Assembly: GCF_902686445.1 (NCBI RefSeq)
Contig: NC_062219.1
Location: 111,973,160-112,037,159, forward strand
Source: Sciurus carolinensis
Lineage: Eukaryota > Chordata > Mammalia > Rodentia > Sciuridae
Length of the DNA: 64,000 nucleotides
Reading direction: 5' to 3'
This document shows positions 1 to 11,863 of this stretch, in pieces. The first letter of the stretch is position 1; every line of letters begins with the position of its first letter. Made by a program: the position numbers and the translations under genes. Below the pieces are notes generated by a model, which was not told where the DNA came from, did no database searches, and saw only the letters and a program-made list of their open reading frames with translations.

Positions 1-1340
1 AGGTGCCCTCTACACTGGCTCCCAGTCACCAGAAGCCTGCCAGGCACTCAGGAGGAAGGTCTAGCAGAGCCAAGAGGACGATCAATTCCCTCCTGGCAGG
101 GCTGCCCGCGGGCGGAAGGGGGGTCACTCAGGAAGCAGCAGGCTCCTGACCCAGAAGCAAGGGCCACAGAGCCCTGGGACCAGGAGGAGCCCTTAGACCC
201 CCGGGTACTCACTTAGAAGACAAGGAGTCACAGGGCAGCTTCTCCCACAGGTACTGCCCCTGTCCTTGGTGTGGACATGCACAGAGAGGCCTGTGCCTGT
301 CACTGAAGGTCAGTGTGCTCTGCAGTCACCGTGGGGCGAGGGAGGGGGAGGACGGGAGGACTGGGCTGACAGTCACGTACGCTGATGTCACTGGGCACTC
401 CACCGCTCTGCCTCCCTGAGGTATCACCTTCCTCGTGGTCAAGCCTGCAGCTCCAGGGCCAGTCACGTCCCATCCCTGGCATGGCTCTTCAGGCGACTCG
501 CGGCACTACCGCTGGGGCGCCTGGGTCTGGGTGGCGATCACCAGCACTGCCAGCGTCAGCTCTGCCCCCCAGAGGCGGGGAGAGGAGCCTGGGGAGCAGG
601 AGAGCGGCAGGGACAGGTGCCCGGGCCAGGAGCCAAGCTGAGAAGGTGTCCCAGGAGGCCCGGGGGCTTCGCAGCTTGGGAGGCTGAGCCCAGCTCCTAC
701 CCCAGGTGAGCCGGGCGCGACTCAGGAGCTCCCGGTCCAAAGGACAGAGGTAGAACCCTGGCTGCCCAGAGCATCCAGCGAGATGGCGAGCAGGCCTCTC
801 TCAGGAGCCCCCTCCAGCCACACACAGCCACTGGCTGGGCAGAGGGGGGCGGCAGTGGTTGAAGCCCCTACTCGTCTCCTCCTCTGTGTAGGGCTCCCGG
901 GTCACCCAGAAGCGTCGCTCGCAGGTCCCTCCCTGCTACTTTGAGCACCCCGCAGGTGCCCCACATGTGACTCCCTGCGAGGCTGGAGAGGGACTGCCAT
1001 CACTCCAGTGCAGACAGACGCGGCGTCCCTGTGTCTGAGCTCCTCTCGGGGCTGGGTCCAGCAGAGGGAGCTGCCAGCCAGCAGGAACGGAGGCCAGCTG
1101 TCCCTGACCTCTGCGATGGCCTTGAGGGGCTCCTGCACCTGCCCAGGTGGGGGATTCACCCGATGGCTGGACATGGAATGCCTAGAAGCCCACGGAGGGA
1201 CCCGGGTCACGGCATCCCACCCCGCCCTCCAAGGCTGTCCCCACAGAAACCCCTCTGAGGAATCACAAGCTCTGTACCCAGCCAGCTGAGGCTACGGAGT
1301 CCTTCCCTGTGTCCCTGGGTCAGGTAGCAATGCAAGGGAT
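1..1340. other. GC-rich unique sequence, no gene seen
   Basis: No convincing exon, RNA gene or repeat is visible here. Open frames on both strands are rich in Pro, Arg, Gly and Ser, as random frames in GC-rich DNA are, and none has domain-like composition. CpGs are mildly enriched around 460-730, but not to the density or length of a typical CpG island. Confidence 0.6.
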
Positions 1341-1344
1341 GAGA

Positions 1345-1440
1345 CCAGGGAGTGAACTCTGCTCCCTCGTAAGTGGCTCTGTGACTAGGCAGGTTATGTA
1401 ACATCTCTGGGTCTGTTTTGTCATCTGTAAAGTGGGCAGG
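1345..1440 (+). repeat. MIR SINE fragment
   Basis: The order of motifs matches the MIR core: a 'ctctgtgactaggcaggtta' segment, then 'catctctgggtctg', then 'tcatctgtaaagtggg'. It is an ancient tRNA-derived SINE shared by mammals. Both ends are eroded. Confidence 0.8.
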
Positions 1441-1811
1441 AAAGTGCAGGGAACGTGCCCGAGAGGAGCCCAGTTCTCTCCACTCCAGGTCTCCGGTCGT
1501 CCCTCCTGGGAACCTCCTGTGCTGAGGCTGGAAGGCTGGGGGTGAGAGGTGACCAAGGCCGGGCAGCAGGGCTACAGCAGGCTTCCTGTGGAGGTGGCAT
1601 TTGAGTCAGGTCTGGAGAGAAGCTTCCTCACCTCCCAACACACACAGCAAGCAGCAGCCAGAATGAGGTGACACTGAGGAGCAAGGGGCATGAGCTCACT
1701 GGCTCTTCCTTTAGCACCACATGCCCTGGCTGCAGGTCAGCCCCCAGCAGGACCTACTGCTACCTCTTGCTACTCCGCATCAGCACTGAGGCCTGGGGTC
1801 CCCTCCCCTTC

Positions 1812-2290
1812 ATATTCTACACATTTATTGAGAACTTACTACATGCCAGGTCCTGTTCTGTTTCTAGAGAAATAGTAGTGAGCAGAAGTGACCTCACAGA
1901 GCTGGCATTCTAGTGGAGGGTGACAGATGTTAAACAAATTAAGCATATTAGAGGGTGGCCGGTGCTCTGTGGAAACATTTAAAAGGACAAGAGACAGGTA
2001 TGAGGGGCACAAGGAGATGATATGGCATTTAGAAGGGAAGTCAGAGTAGGCCACACTAAGAAAGTGACATTTGAGTAAAGATGTGTGAGGAGGAGCCATG
2101 CGCACTGTGGAGGAGAACAGGCCACACAGAGGAACATCATGTGCAAAGGCTCTGTGGTGGTAGCACAGCTGGTTTGTATGGGGAAAAGCAAGGAAATCAG
2201 TGAGAGGCTAGAGTAGGGGGAGATGAGGTCAGAGAGGGAGAAGGGACTAGGTCCTACAGGCCAGGCGACCATTGTCAGGACTTTCGCTAC
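1812..2290 (-). repeat. L2 LINE 3' region
   Basis: The plus strand reads as the reverse complement of an L2 3' end. It starts with 'tttattgagaacttactaca' and 'tgccaggtcctgttctg', then 'tggcattctagtggagg', then 'gtgcaaaggctctg'. It is old and gapped, with no coding capacity left. Confidence 0.65.
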
Positions 2291-3035
2291 AGAACAAACA
2301 CACCCATTTCCCTGATGATTGGTAGGAAGTAAAGAAATGCCACCTGCTTTAATAAAGATGAGCCTAGAATTTCCTAGATCAGCACTGGAAACACCCTCCT
2401 GACTGACAGGGGTAGCCTGATCCATGCGGCTCTATCTCCTGGGGATCTCTCTCGGATGGCGCCACCCCACAGTGGTCTTGGGGGAGGGAGGGAGGCTGCT
2501 CAAGGGAACCCTGGGAACAGCCTGAGGCAGTGGCCTCCTTGATCCTGCATCCTCAGTGCCTCGACTTATTGGGGAAGGAAGGAGAGAAGGAAGGACAGAC
2601 GCCGGTCCTGTTATTCCCTAAACACCAGAGTCCAGGCTGGGGTGTTTAAAAGGCCCAGGACAATGAGGTCAGAGAGAAGCAGGAAGCAAGGCCTCCCCTA
2701 AACCTACTCCTTTCCCACCCTGGGCTGCTTCGGTTGGCTCCTGGGTGACATTCCTGTGGTTGAAGCCATCTACATCCCCTCCCTAATTCACACACCTGAG
2801 CCAGCCGGCAACTTCAGAGACGGCAACCACAAGTCCAGATGGCGCCTCCCTCGCCCAGCATCTTGTCCGAGACCCTTCTCTTTCCTCCTGAGCCACTTTG
2901 AAAGAGCCATCTCCTTGGGACCCCTCCACCCCATGCACAGGTGGCAGCCGGGTGGACCTACCAAAGGAGCCTAGCCTCGGTTAGTGTCGGACAAGGGCTG
3001 CCCCAGGCAGTGGGGGATGTGGCTTGGGTGGGTAG
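2290..3035. other. Unique sequence, nothing recognised
   Basis: Only a short purine-rich stretch (about 2570-2600, GGAA/GAAGG units) stands out. No exon or classifiable repeat is seen. Confidence 0.5.
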
Positions 3036-3037
3036 TA

Positions 3038-3190
3038 GTACTAATAACAACAGCCACGATGGTGGGGGTCATGGTCATCAAACCTCTGTCCAAACCTGTC
3101 ACCTGCGTGATCTCATGGAGTCCCACCCGAGAGGCCTCCATGAGCTGTCTGAGGGAACTGGGGCTCTGAAAGATCAAGGGACTTTAAGGT
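3038..3190 (-). repeat. MIR SINE fragment
   Basis: The plus strand resembles a reverse-complemented MIR. It has an 'actaataacaacagcc' start, 'cctgcgtgatctcatgga', then a 'gggaactggggctctgaaag' segment equivalent to the gaggaaactgaggct core. It is strongly diverged. Confidence 0.5.
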
Positions 3191-4208
3191 GCCCTTCCCC
3201 TGGTGGCAGGGTGGCCTTTCCTGCTGCTACTCACCCACCCTGGAACAGTCAAGCAGAAGGGTTCAGCCAGGACACCCCGATCTCCTGCAAGACCCAAGCT
3301 CTGTGTGGCAAATTCTAGCCCTGCCCCACAGAGACAGGTTCTGGAGTTGAGGGAGGACAGTAGGAAGGGCAGCAGGTGCTGATGAGATGGAGAAGCCCCC
3401 TCCTGTCCCGGCCCCACTGTGGGACATCAGAGTTGGTTACTGGGGCTCAGACCACCCCCAGGGTGAGCTGCTGCTTCTCCAGCCCACCCGCCTGCTCTTC
3501 ACCACTGGGGGCTGGGAGAGGGGCCATAGTAGGGGCAGGCCCAGCTCCCACCCCAGGCCAAGATATGTCTCCTGCCTACAGAGCCCGGGTCTGGGGTTCC
3601 ACATGCACAGAGGAGGATTTCCGAGGCTTCCAGAGCTGAGTCCCTGTCTGGAGGGGTCCTGGGGAACTGGCCCTGCCCACTCCGGACCTCAGCCACCCTG
3701 TCCACCCTAGGGCAACTGCCTGCCTGAAGGCCCAGCTGGGGGTGCTGAGGACAAGCTGCAGGACGGCCAAAGAGTGCCCTGTAAGCAGGGGCTGAATCAA
3801 CCCAGCCCTGCAGCTCCTCTCCCCTCGCCTCTGCACACCCAGAGCACCCACCATCCCGAACCCACAGGGAAGGTGCCCCTGTCCTTAGACTTGGGATGCC
3901 TGGCAACCTCTCCCCCTCCCCTTGACTTACATCATCCATGCACGTCTGACTCCCAGGAGCAGACAGGCCTGGGACTGCGGGACCTGGACCGGAGTCCCCT
4001 CCACACGGGCCTTGATGTGCGGCTATTTCTTCCTACTCTTTCCCTCCTAGGGAAGAGCAAGACCGAACAGGAAAGGAGAGGCGCATAATCCTGGGGCGGG
4101 GGCCTGGTGGAACAACAGAAAGAAGCTGGGCTGGGGTGGCACAGACCTGGTTCCCCTCCTGACTCCCCTCCTGACTCTCCCTGATTGCTCTTTTTTCCAC
4201 GTCCCACC
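3190..4208. other. GC-rich unique sequence, nothing recognised
   Basis: C-rich and G-rich runs leave long open frames on both strands (for example 3499-3939 minus). Their composition is low-complexity and nothing looks like a protein domain or a splice-bounded exon. A short tandem 'ctcctgactcccc' duplication sits near 4156-4180. Confidence 0.5.
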
Positions 4209-4411
4209 CTTTGAAACTTGACTGATTCTGCTGGGCTGGGGATTGAACATGCTTGCACACTCTAGGCAAGCACTCTACGACTGAGCTACACCCCAGCCCT
4301 TTCTCTTTTCCATTTTGAGACAGGGTCCCACTTGACCTTGAACTCGTGATCCTCCTGCCTCGCCCTCCCCAGATGCTGGATTACAGGCATGTGCCACCAT
4401 GCCGGACTTCG
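4209..4411 (-). mobile_element. B1-dID composite SINE
   Basis: Read on the minus strand, a B1 head ('ggcatggtggcacatgcctg', 'gaggcaggaggatcacgagt') is followed by a short A/G-rich linker. An ID half follows, with an A-box-like 'tgtagctcagtcgtagag' and a B-box-like 'gttcaatccccag'. B1 derives from 7SL RNA and ID from a tRNA, and the fused form is typical of squirrel-related rodents. No clear target duplication or long A tail remains, so this is an older copy. Confidence 0.9.
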
Positions 4412-5050
4412 AGAATAGAAGTGATGACAGTTCTAACCCAGAACGTGTCCGTAATAGTTGATTAATATTCACACAAACAAGGCCAAGATGAATGGGGTCC
4501 TTGTCCCCGTGAGCATCCTCTGGAATGACTGTGGCCTTATCATGTGAGTACTCTTCGGTGAGCTCAGGGATGATGGGCATCCTGAGAAGCAGTTCCATGG
4601 TAAAGGAAGGAACCCATGGCTTTACACTTTGGAATTCACCTAGCGCCAGGAGGGATAGGAGGCTGGGAAATGGAGGCCCTTCCTGAACATCTTGACCAGG
4701 CCAGGTAGAGAGAAGAGGGATAACTGAGGGATAATGGCACAGAATAGCTGAAGCAAACCCCATTTTGAAAGTCCATGTTGAAAATCTAGCAAAATCTTGG
4801 CCGAATCCTGGTTGATGGCTCACCCTGCAGAGTTGGGGCCTCAGGATAAAGATCTGGATTGGTGCTCTGTCTTTAGCTCTGCTAAAGGATAAAGTATGCC
4901 CAGGCTTTCCTCTCAAGGGGACACACCAAAAGCAGAGAAGGGTAAGCCCAAGAAGTCAATTCCAGAAAAGATAAGAGCAAGTGTTAAGATAGAACTGGCC
5001 AGAGGGAATTTCACTCCAGGTTTTGAAAGGCCTCTTGCTCATGAGCACAG
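4412..5050. other. Unclassified sequence, no gene
   Basis: A minus-strand open frame runs through this stretch (4275-4916). Its C-terminal part is translated B1-dID SINE, and the remainder has no recognisable domain, so it is treated as spurious. Confidence 0.5.
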
Positions 5051-5057
5051 CAGTCTC

Positions 5058-5130
5058 AATTGATGTTAAGTAATTTGCCCCAAACCACATAATTACAAAT
5101 GGTCAGGATAGGATTCCAGCTCCCGCAAGG
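5058..5130 (-). repeat. MIR SINE fragment
   Basis: 'gatgttaagtaatttgcccc', 'aaaccacataattac' and 'ggataggattccagct' correspond, in order, to the reverse-complemented MIR core. Confidence 0.6.
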
Positions 5131-5279
5131 GCCGGGGGTTTCCTCTCCAGACCCTCTAGCTGCTTCTGCTAGGAGCAAATGACCCTGGGTTCTCCAGGCT
5201 TTGTTCTTTCTCACTGGGAGGCAGGGGACGGGAAGGCTCACTTTTGGCCAGGGGGTGAAAAGGTCTGTTTGGATATTCT

Positions 5280-5515
5280 AGTGGTGCTGGCTCTTGTGAC
5301 AATAGCAGGGACACACCTCCCACGACAGCTGATAAATGGATACCTGGAATTCTCTAGGGCTGGCTCCAGGGACCTGATCTTCGGCCCCAGACTTCTCAAT
5401 ATTTTTATTAGTGACTTGAATGGAGGCCTGAGGGTCTCCCTCCCCAAGTTTGCAGATGACCTGAAGCTGAGGGACCAGGCCCAACAGCTAATCAGGATTC
5501 CAAATTAGGCTGACA
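5280..5515 (+). pseudogene. L3/CR1 LINE reverse-transcriptase fossil
   Basis: The translated frame carries the signature of the CR1/L3 clade reverse-transcriptase palm: a GPRLLNIFISDL segment, then KFADDLKL, the catalytic FADD box with its two metal-binding aspartates. In nucleotides, 'caatatttttattagtgact' and 'aagtttgcagatgacctgaa' match the L3 core. L3 has been dead since early mammalian evolution. This copy keeps one open frame of about 109 codons (from about 5179) that ends just past the FADD box. The first box before GP is degraded, and the thumb and endonuclease regions are missing. It is a fossil, with no evidence of host use. Confidence 0.75.
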
Positions 5516-5639
5516 ATGCCTGGAAGAATAGGCGAAGTCAACAAGAGAGATCAGAGCAGGCACGAATGACAAGTCCATCTCCTGGGTGAAAAAAAATCCA
5601 AGTCAAAAGTAATATGGATGTGACCCTATAGAAACCCTG

Positions 5640-6060
5640 GCTTATGTGCAGCTTATTAGTGGCATTGCCTTGGATACTGGAGGCAACCTAAATGTCCACC
5701 AGTGAGGGATCAGTTAAATACTTTGAGTAGATCACACGATGAAAGACGATGGGGCTGATATAAAGAATGAAGCAAGGAGTTATAAACTGATAGGGAAAAT
5801 TCTCCACCTTATCTGAGTTAAGTTCAAAAGCAAGATGCATGACAGTGTTTGCTGACAGTGTAGACTCTAATTCTCTTTGTCCAAGCGAGAATTTGTGTTA
5901 GATTTGTAAATGTATTTAATCTCCAGAAAGATAGACAAGAAACCAAGTGACTCACTTAAGTCTTCACACTGTGTATCTTTTGTGTTGTATGCATTTATGT
6001 GTGTATAAAGTGGTGAAAAAGACCTAGAAGTTTGAGTGATCACTGAGAGTTGACTTTTTT
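5640..6060 (+). repeat. Old L1M LINE 3' end
   Basis: 'aggcaacctaaatgtccacc' and 'gggatcagttaaata' match the end of L1 ORF2. Downstream 'atttaatctccagaaagata' and 'gacaagaaaccaagtgac' match the L1M 3' untranslated region. It is heavily diverged, so it is an ancient eutherian insertion. Confidence 0.65.
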
Positions 6061-7955
6061 TTAAAAAGACTTTAATGTGAGGCTATATTAATAGAGCATA
6101 GAGCCTGGCTGTCGAGGGTATATGTCCCGCTATACCCTGTGCTGGTCAACCTGTAGCACGCAGAGGGTGGGGTTTCCCTGAGGGAGCCGTGTTTGAGGAG
6201 AAACGCTGGTAACTAGACCAGACCTTGGGGAAGAGCTTGGCTAGAATGAAGCGGGTTGGGCAGAGAACCTTGACAAGCACAGACAGGCGGTAGGCGTGGA
6301 AGGTCATTGAGTTTGGGCAATTCAAGGTGCCCAGGCTGGTGAGGTGGGTGAGAACGATGCCAGCCTTCTCTAGTTTGTCAAGGGCTGGCTTTTGGGAGCA
6401 GGAGGGGCCTGGTTCTTTTATTTGCTCTGAAGGATGGGACTTGGATCAAAGGTTTGGAAAGTATAGGGAGGTGAATTTTGGCCTCAGCTTGAAGACCTTT
6501 CTAATTAGAATGACCTGCAGCTCATCATAAATGAGCTCCCTGGCATCAGATGTATTCAAATAACCACTGATGATCATCTGTCTACAATGCTGGAGAGAGC
6601 CTTAACAGAATCACTGGGACCTCTATTTGGGGGCTCACTGAAGGCCTGTTGAAGCTGAATCTCTGTAGTCCAAGTCTATAAATTGCTCTTCTGATTTATT
6701 TTTATCTCAGATGCAGAGATAATTGAATTGATTGGCATTCCTTGGTTCCCAGTATACTATCATTGTTGACCTACTCAAACCCTCTTCAGTGTTCCTTTTG
6801 TTTCTTTTTCTTCTTCACCTCATCTCTTATTGCCTACTTCTCACCCCAGAACCAGATCCAGACCCTGCATCTTCTTTGTATACTGGTGAGGTTTTCTGCA
6901 TGTTTTATACTTTACATGAGGGATATTATGCTGTAATTCTCTTGTTTCTTTTTCATTCAATTTTGCTATTAAGATCTATCTTTGTATATTTGGCTTGCTT
7001 CCCTTCACCTCTTGGAAGGGACCCACCCCACCTTACTTACCCACTCCCCCAGTTTCTCTCAACTCCCCCACCTCTCCAAATTTTACTACCATGAACACCC
7101 TGTACAAATCCTCTTTCATTCCTCCTGGGTCATTTTTCCAGGCTATAGACCCATTTTTGTGGGATTCTGAGATGCACGGCATACACATCCCTTGCTGAAG
7201 ACAGCCAGATTGCTCTCAGATGGCTGTACTGGCCTGTCCTCTTGCCTTTGGACCCAAAAGTCCCACCTCCCTGCACGGAGCTTGCTCTACCTTTCTAATT
7301 TGTGCCATTCAGGTGGATGTGGAGGAACTTAATTGTGTGAAACAGGTGTCTCTCTGGTCACTCGTGAATTTGTGGATCTCTTCATTTTCTTTTCAGCCGT
7401 TGAACTTCCTCTCTTACGACGTGCCCACTCATGTATTGGCCTTTTGGTCCCTATTCCATTTCCTTTTTGTTGATTAACAGGAACTTTCTAAGGTATTACT
7501 AATCCCTACCAGGTTTTTAGATTGTACCTCTCTTCTCCTAGTCTGAGAATCTTCCTTCTTATCAGATGTGTTAAGGATTATTTGGGTTTGGGAAGCCTGA
7601 GGGCAGATAGACGCTGCCTAATTTCTAATTCTTTCACTTTGTACTTTTTAAGGTTCTTGGGCTTCCTGAGGAGTTACCTTGCCATCTCTGTGGGGGAAAA
7701 CAAAGAAGGCGGGGAGTAAGTGTGGGCGGGGTGTCATTGTGAATGTGGATGAGGAGCTGGAGTTGCCCCTGCATCTCTAGTAGAGCTAGAGATACTGTGA
7801 AGATATCTAAGTGACCCACCGTGGCCAGGTTTGTGGATCCACCTGGCAGAGGGGGGAATGTGTAAAACATACTTCATTTGGAAAAGACTAGAACATCTCA
7901 TGTTCAGAAGACATCATTGACCAACTGAACTTTTCTTAACAATAGAAGCTCATCT
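6061..7955. other. AT-richer block, probable unclassified old repeats
   Basis: Base composition shifts to AT-rich, with T-rich runs near 6790-6830. This resembles degraded LINE or LTR sequence, but I cannot assign a family. Open frames here (for example 6732-7094 plus) are Leu/Phe-rich because of T-rich DNA. Confidence 0.4.
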
Positions 7956-7957
7956 CT

Positions 7958-8500
7958 TTTATCTCTGTGGAAGTTTTAAATTATGACTGCAAATTTTTTG
8001 GCAATGCTCCCACTGAGAGAGAGAGGAGGGTTTCTGATTCCTCCCATTGAATCTGGGGTGTGTTGGGCCTGAGTACTTCCTGTGCCCAGTAGAACTCAGC
8101 AGAAATGATGCTGTGTGATTTCTGCAACTATTATGTAACAGGTCATGCAATTTCTACCAGGCTTTTCTTGGACACTCACTCTGGGGGAAGCTACCATGTA
8201 AGCCATTTAACTCCCTGAGGCTGCCATGCCAGAGAGGACATGTGTAGATGTTCTGGTCAGCAACACTAGCTGAGATCCCAGCCAACGATCAGCACCAGCT
8301 GCCAGGCATGTGAGGGAGATCTCTTGGATATCCTGTTCTGATATCTGACAACAACTGCATGAGAGGCCTTGAGTGGCAACTGCCTGGTCAAGCCCTTCCT
8401 GAAATTCTGACCCACAAAATCATCAGATGACAAAGTTGCTGTTTGAATCACTAAGTTTGGGGGTAATTTTCTATGCGGCAATAGTAACCACAACAATCTC
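7958..8500 (+). repeat. ERVL-MaLR (MLT1-like) LTR
   Basis: MLT1-type blocks occur in order: 'ctgtgtgatttctgcaac' (about 8110), 'gagaggacatgtgtagatgt' (8231), 'gctgagatcccagccaac' (8269), 'aattctgacccacaaaatca' (8402) and a 3' end 'cactaagtttgggggtaatt' (8449). It is a solitary LTR of a long-dead non-infectious retroelement, with no internal coding region beside it. Confidence 0.7.
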
Positions 8501-9865
8501 CTTGAACATAGTAAGCTCACTTCCTTTAAATCTTTGCTCTTTACTCTAATACAGGTAGCCTATGTAGACCTATTTCTATTGTCTATTATTTCTGATGTTT
8601 TTAATAGAATGTTGTCTGACTCCTTTTGTGTATAGTTATTTTTGATTATGTGTTGGACATTGTTTTTACATTTTTTTCTTAGAAATAATGTGAAGTCTTG
8701 GATGATACCTTCCTTCAGAGAGGATTCACATTTGTGCCTGGAGCACCAACAATACAGGGTTTCCTACTTTCATTTTAAGGATTGAGTGGAAACTGAGCTA
8801 TTTCTGGTTCACCCTTAACTCCTAGATGTACCCCTTTTTGGAGTCTCTGCTGAGGGAGAGGGAGTTCACTCAGTTTCACCATTTGGCAACCCTGGAGCTT
8901 CAGTCCATGCCCTCATGGTCTCATAATGCTGTCAAAAGAATTGCTCAACTTTTTGGGCTCTCAGGTAACTCTTCTCAAATGCTCCCCAGGGCTTGGGGAG
9001 ACACAAAATTCCAAATTCCACTCTTATCTCTCTAGGTCTTAATCATGGCCCAGAAATTCTTTACTATCTTGTTAGTTCTCTGATGTCCTTGAGCAGATTT
9101 TAAAATATTTTGTTCTGCTTTCCTAATTATCCTCAGTGGTATCAGTCTAAATCACTTTATCTGCCATTACTAACTTTTGTATATTTCTTTAAATACCACA
9201 AATATAGAGAAAACTGAAATTATGTTCTCTGAAAGTCCTTGTTTGAAAATGTGTCATATACTCTTAAACCTTCTTAAAAAGAAATTGATCTAATCCAATA
9301 TTCCACTCAAGAGTGCGGTAATAATTAAAACAAAACCATGTCCCTAAGAGCTAGGGTCTATCATTTGCTTTGCCTCTACCCTGAATAACTCAGGATTGCT
9401 TTAGTTTTTTACTTCTTGGATATATTTCTTATTGTTTATGTTTTTGCTGCCTGTTGTGTTTCACTTTCAATAAGAATATCTTAAATAACCTTTACCCTAT
9501 TCTGATTTAATTCTTTTAGTACATATGCAAATTATATAGTCAAGCTAGCTTCAATGGTGTGTAACAGGAGTACATAATCTCTGATTCAGGTGGGAAAAAA
9601 AAAAAAGTTCCAAAGTATAATTGTCAAAGCTTTAAAGTATAATCCCTAAACTCATGTCAGACAATTTTCAGGAATGCCTTTGGTCTGCTCAGCAGTCTCT
9701 AGATCTGAGACCTGGGTCCAGATAGTAGAGGTGGTTAAGTATGAGGCCCTGGGTAAGTAAAGTGTCGCGACGCCTGCCCTGACTTAGGTACCCCCTGGAA
9801 ATGGGGAACTTGAGGACATGAACACCACCCTGCAGTAACTCAGGGGCTTTGGCCAGCCCTAGGCC
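8500..9865. other. AT-rich sequence, nothing classified
   Basis: This stretch has long T-rich and A-rich runs and an A12 run near 9594. It may contain old LINE sequence, but no diagnostic block was recognised and there is no gene. Confidence 0.4.
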
Positions 9866-10423
9866 TCAGTCTCTTTGTTTCTTAGGCCCCACCCTGTCTC
9901 CTGGCCAAGGAGACTCAAGAAATCCTGGCAGAGAATGATGCTCCCTGCTGCCCAGCGGAGATGACCACTTCATGGAGAGTGGAGAGAGGAAGGAGGAGGA
10001 AAATGAAAAGAAAGGTCCTCTTTCAGACTTAAGACGATGTGGAGTGGCTGCTTCACTGCCTGCCAAGAGCTGACTCACCAGTCTGGGACGAGGTACTACA
10101 GGTGCACTCGGACCAGCAGACAATAGGCGCCTGTTGCAAACAGCCCCACACCCCAGAAAGACCACCGAGGTCAGGCGAAGACAGCCCCTGAGGGAGCATG
10201 GGGGCGGAAGGGTGGGCAGGAGAGGGCCTGGCCTGGAAGCTGTCACTCTCCAGCTCTCCCAGGGCCTGGCTCTGAGCATTCACGGCCACAGAGACCCTGT
10301 GATTTCATGACTGAGGGATAGAAGCCCTGGACCAGAGACCAGGAGCCACCACCTTGGAGTGTGGGTCTCCTTCCTCTCCTGGCTCTGACTGCTGTTGTCA
10401 GCGTGCCCTGTGACAGTGGAGAA
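9866..10423. other. GC-rich unique sequence
   Basis: Minus-strand frames of up to 137 codons lie here but have no domain-like content. No repeat was recognised. The stretch ends at the left target duplication of the L1 insertion. Confidence 0.5.
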
Positions 10424-10439
10424 GGCACACACCTTTTCT
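10424..10439. repeat. Left target-site duplication of L1
   Basis: GGCACACACCTTTTCT here is matched by GGCACACACCCTTTCT at 11864-11879, with one mismatch in 16. The pair brackets the whole L1 plus nested SINE, as target-primed reverse transcription would leave it. Confidence 0.85.
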
Positions 10440-10574
10440 TTTTTATAGCATCCAGTGTCTTTTAACAAATTCTGCATCTCAATATTTAGTACACACTGAC
10501 ACGTAAGTTATTGGTATCTATTTACTGCTTGAATAAGTTAATATAATAGCATGTTGGATTTATTTTTTCTTTCC

Positions 10575-10799
10575 TTTTTTTTTTTTTTTTTTCTTGGTAC
10601 CAGGAATTGAACACAGGGGTGCTTAACCACTGAGCCACATCCCAAACCCTTTTTTTTTTTTTTTTTTTTTTTTTGACACAGGTTATCACTGAGTTGCTTA
10701 GGGCATTGCTAATTTGCTGAGGCTGGCTTGGAACTCCCCATCCTCCTGCCTCAGCCTCCCAAGCCTCTGGGATTACAGGTGTGCACCACCATGCGAGGC
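10575..10799 (-). mobile_element. B1-dID SINE inserted in L1
   Basis: Reading minus, the B1 head ('gtgcacacctgtaatcccag') is followed by an A-rich linker (T run at about 10631-10674). The ID half with 'ggctcagtggttaag'-type A box and 'gttcaattcc'-type B box follows, and then an A-rich tail (T run near 10575-10592). A short TCTTTCC repeat at 10568-10574 and 10800-10806 may be the target duplication. The SINE lies within the L1 3' untranslated region and is therefore younger than the L1. Confidence 0.9.
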
Positions 10800-11257
10800 T
10801 CTTTCCACATTTTTTATTGGTGCATAATAGCTGGACATAATGATGGATTCATTGTTATGTATTTGCACAGGCACATAGTATAACAATATAATTTGATCTG
10901 TATCGGTCCCCAGTACTTCCCCACTCCCTCCCCACATTCCACCCACTGGTTCCTTTCCTCTACTGAGCTGCCCATGATTTTCATGAAATTCCCACATCCA
11001 CCCCACCCCAGCCTGCCTTTTCCTTTTTCCTCTCTAGCTTCCACATATGAGAAAAAACACATGACCCTTGACCTTCTGAGTTTGGCTTATTTTGCTTAAC
11101 ATATGGTCTCTAGTTCCATCCATTTTCCTGCAAAAGGCATGATTTCATTTTCCTTTATGGGTGAATAAAACTCCATTGTGTATATATAGCACATTTTAAA
11201 AATCTATTCATTCATGGATGGTCACTTAGGCTGATTCCATAGTTTGGCTATTGTGAA

Positions 11258-11530
11258 TTATGCTGCTATAAACGTGGGTATATCACTGTAGTAAGACAAC
11301 CTTAATTCTTTAGGGTAAATACTGAGGAGTGGTATACCTGGGTCATATGGTGGTTCCATGCCTAGTCTTTTGAGGATCCTCCATACTGATTTCCATAGTG
11401 GTGGTACTAATTTACAACCCCACCAACAGTGTAAAATTTGTTCCCTTTTTTCCACATCCTTTCTAGCATGTATATTATTTGGATTCTTAACTGGTGCCAG
11501 ATGAAATCTCAGTGTCGTTTTGTTTTGCAT
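11258..11530 (-). pseudogene. L1 ORF2 C-terminal fragment
   Basis: A 90-codon open stretch with the conserved C-terminal L1 ORF2 signature: HCWWGCKLV, PLWKSVWR, then YDPGIPLLSIYPKE, and FIAA at the end. This is the cysteine-rich region and following segment of the L1 retrotransposon protein. The reverse-transcriptase and endonuclease domains lie in the missing 5' part, and the frame is broken on either side, so no functional product is expected. Confidence 0.85.
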
Positions 11531-11863
11531 TTCCCTAATTGCTAATGGTGTTGAACTTGTTTTCAGATTTGTTGGTCATTTGTATTTCTTCTTTTGAGAA
11601 GTGTCTGTTTAATTCATCTGCTCATTTATTTATGAGGTTGTTTGAGTTTTGGGTGCTTACTTTTTTGTGTTCTTTGTATATTCTAGATATTAAGCCTCTG
11701 TTAGAGGAGTAGCTTGCAAATATTTTCTCCCATTTGTAGGTTTTTTCTTCATATTCCTGTTTCCTTTGCTGTGCAGAAGCTTTTTAATTTGATGTTGTCC
11801 CATTTATTAACTCTTGGCAGTATTTCCTGAGATTTAGGGGTCCTGTTGAGAAAGTCCTTGCCT

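Larger units (their letters stand above)
10440..11863 (-). mobile_element. 5'-truncated L1 LINE with nested SINE
   Basis: Minus-strand L1 whose 3' end is at about 10440, with a short A tail seen as T on the plus strand. The 3' untranslated region runs to about 11040. ORF2 C-terminal sequence follows to 11863, where the element is 5'-truncated. The plus strand shows the familiar antisense L1 text, such as 'ttccatagtggtggtactaa', 'accccaccaacagtgtaaaa' and 'tttgctgtgcagaagctttt'. A B1-dID at 10575-10799 interrupts the 3' untranslated region. Flanking 16-bp duplications fix both ends. Promoter, ORF1 and most of ORF2 are absent, so it cannot move on its own. Confidence 0.9.

Noticed and set aside
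460..730. Possible CpG island promoter
   Set aside because: CpG density is only mildly raised over a short stretch, with no TATA, initiator or first-exon signal.
4275..4916. 213-codon open frame, minus strand
   Set aside because: Its C-terminal part is a translated B1-dID SINE and the rest has no recognisable features.
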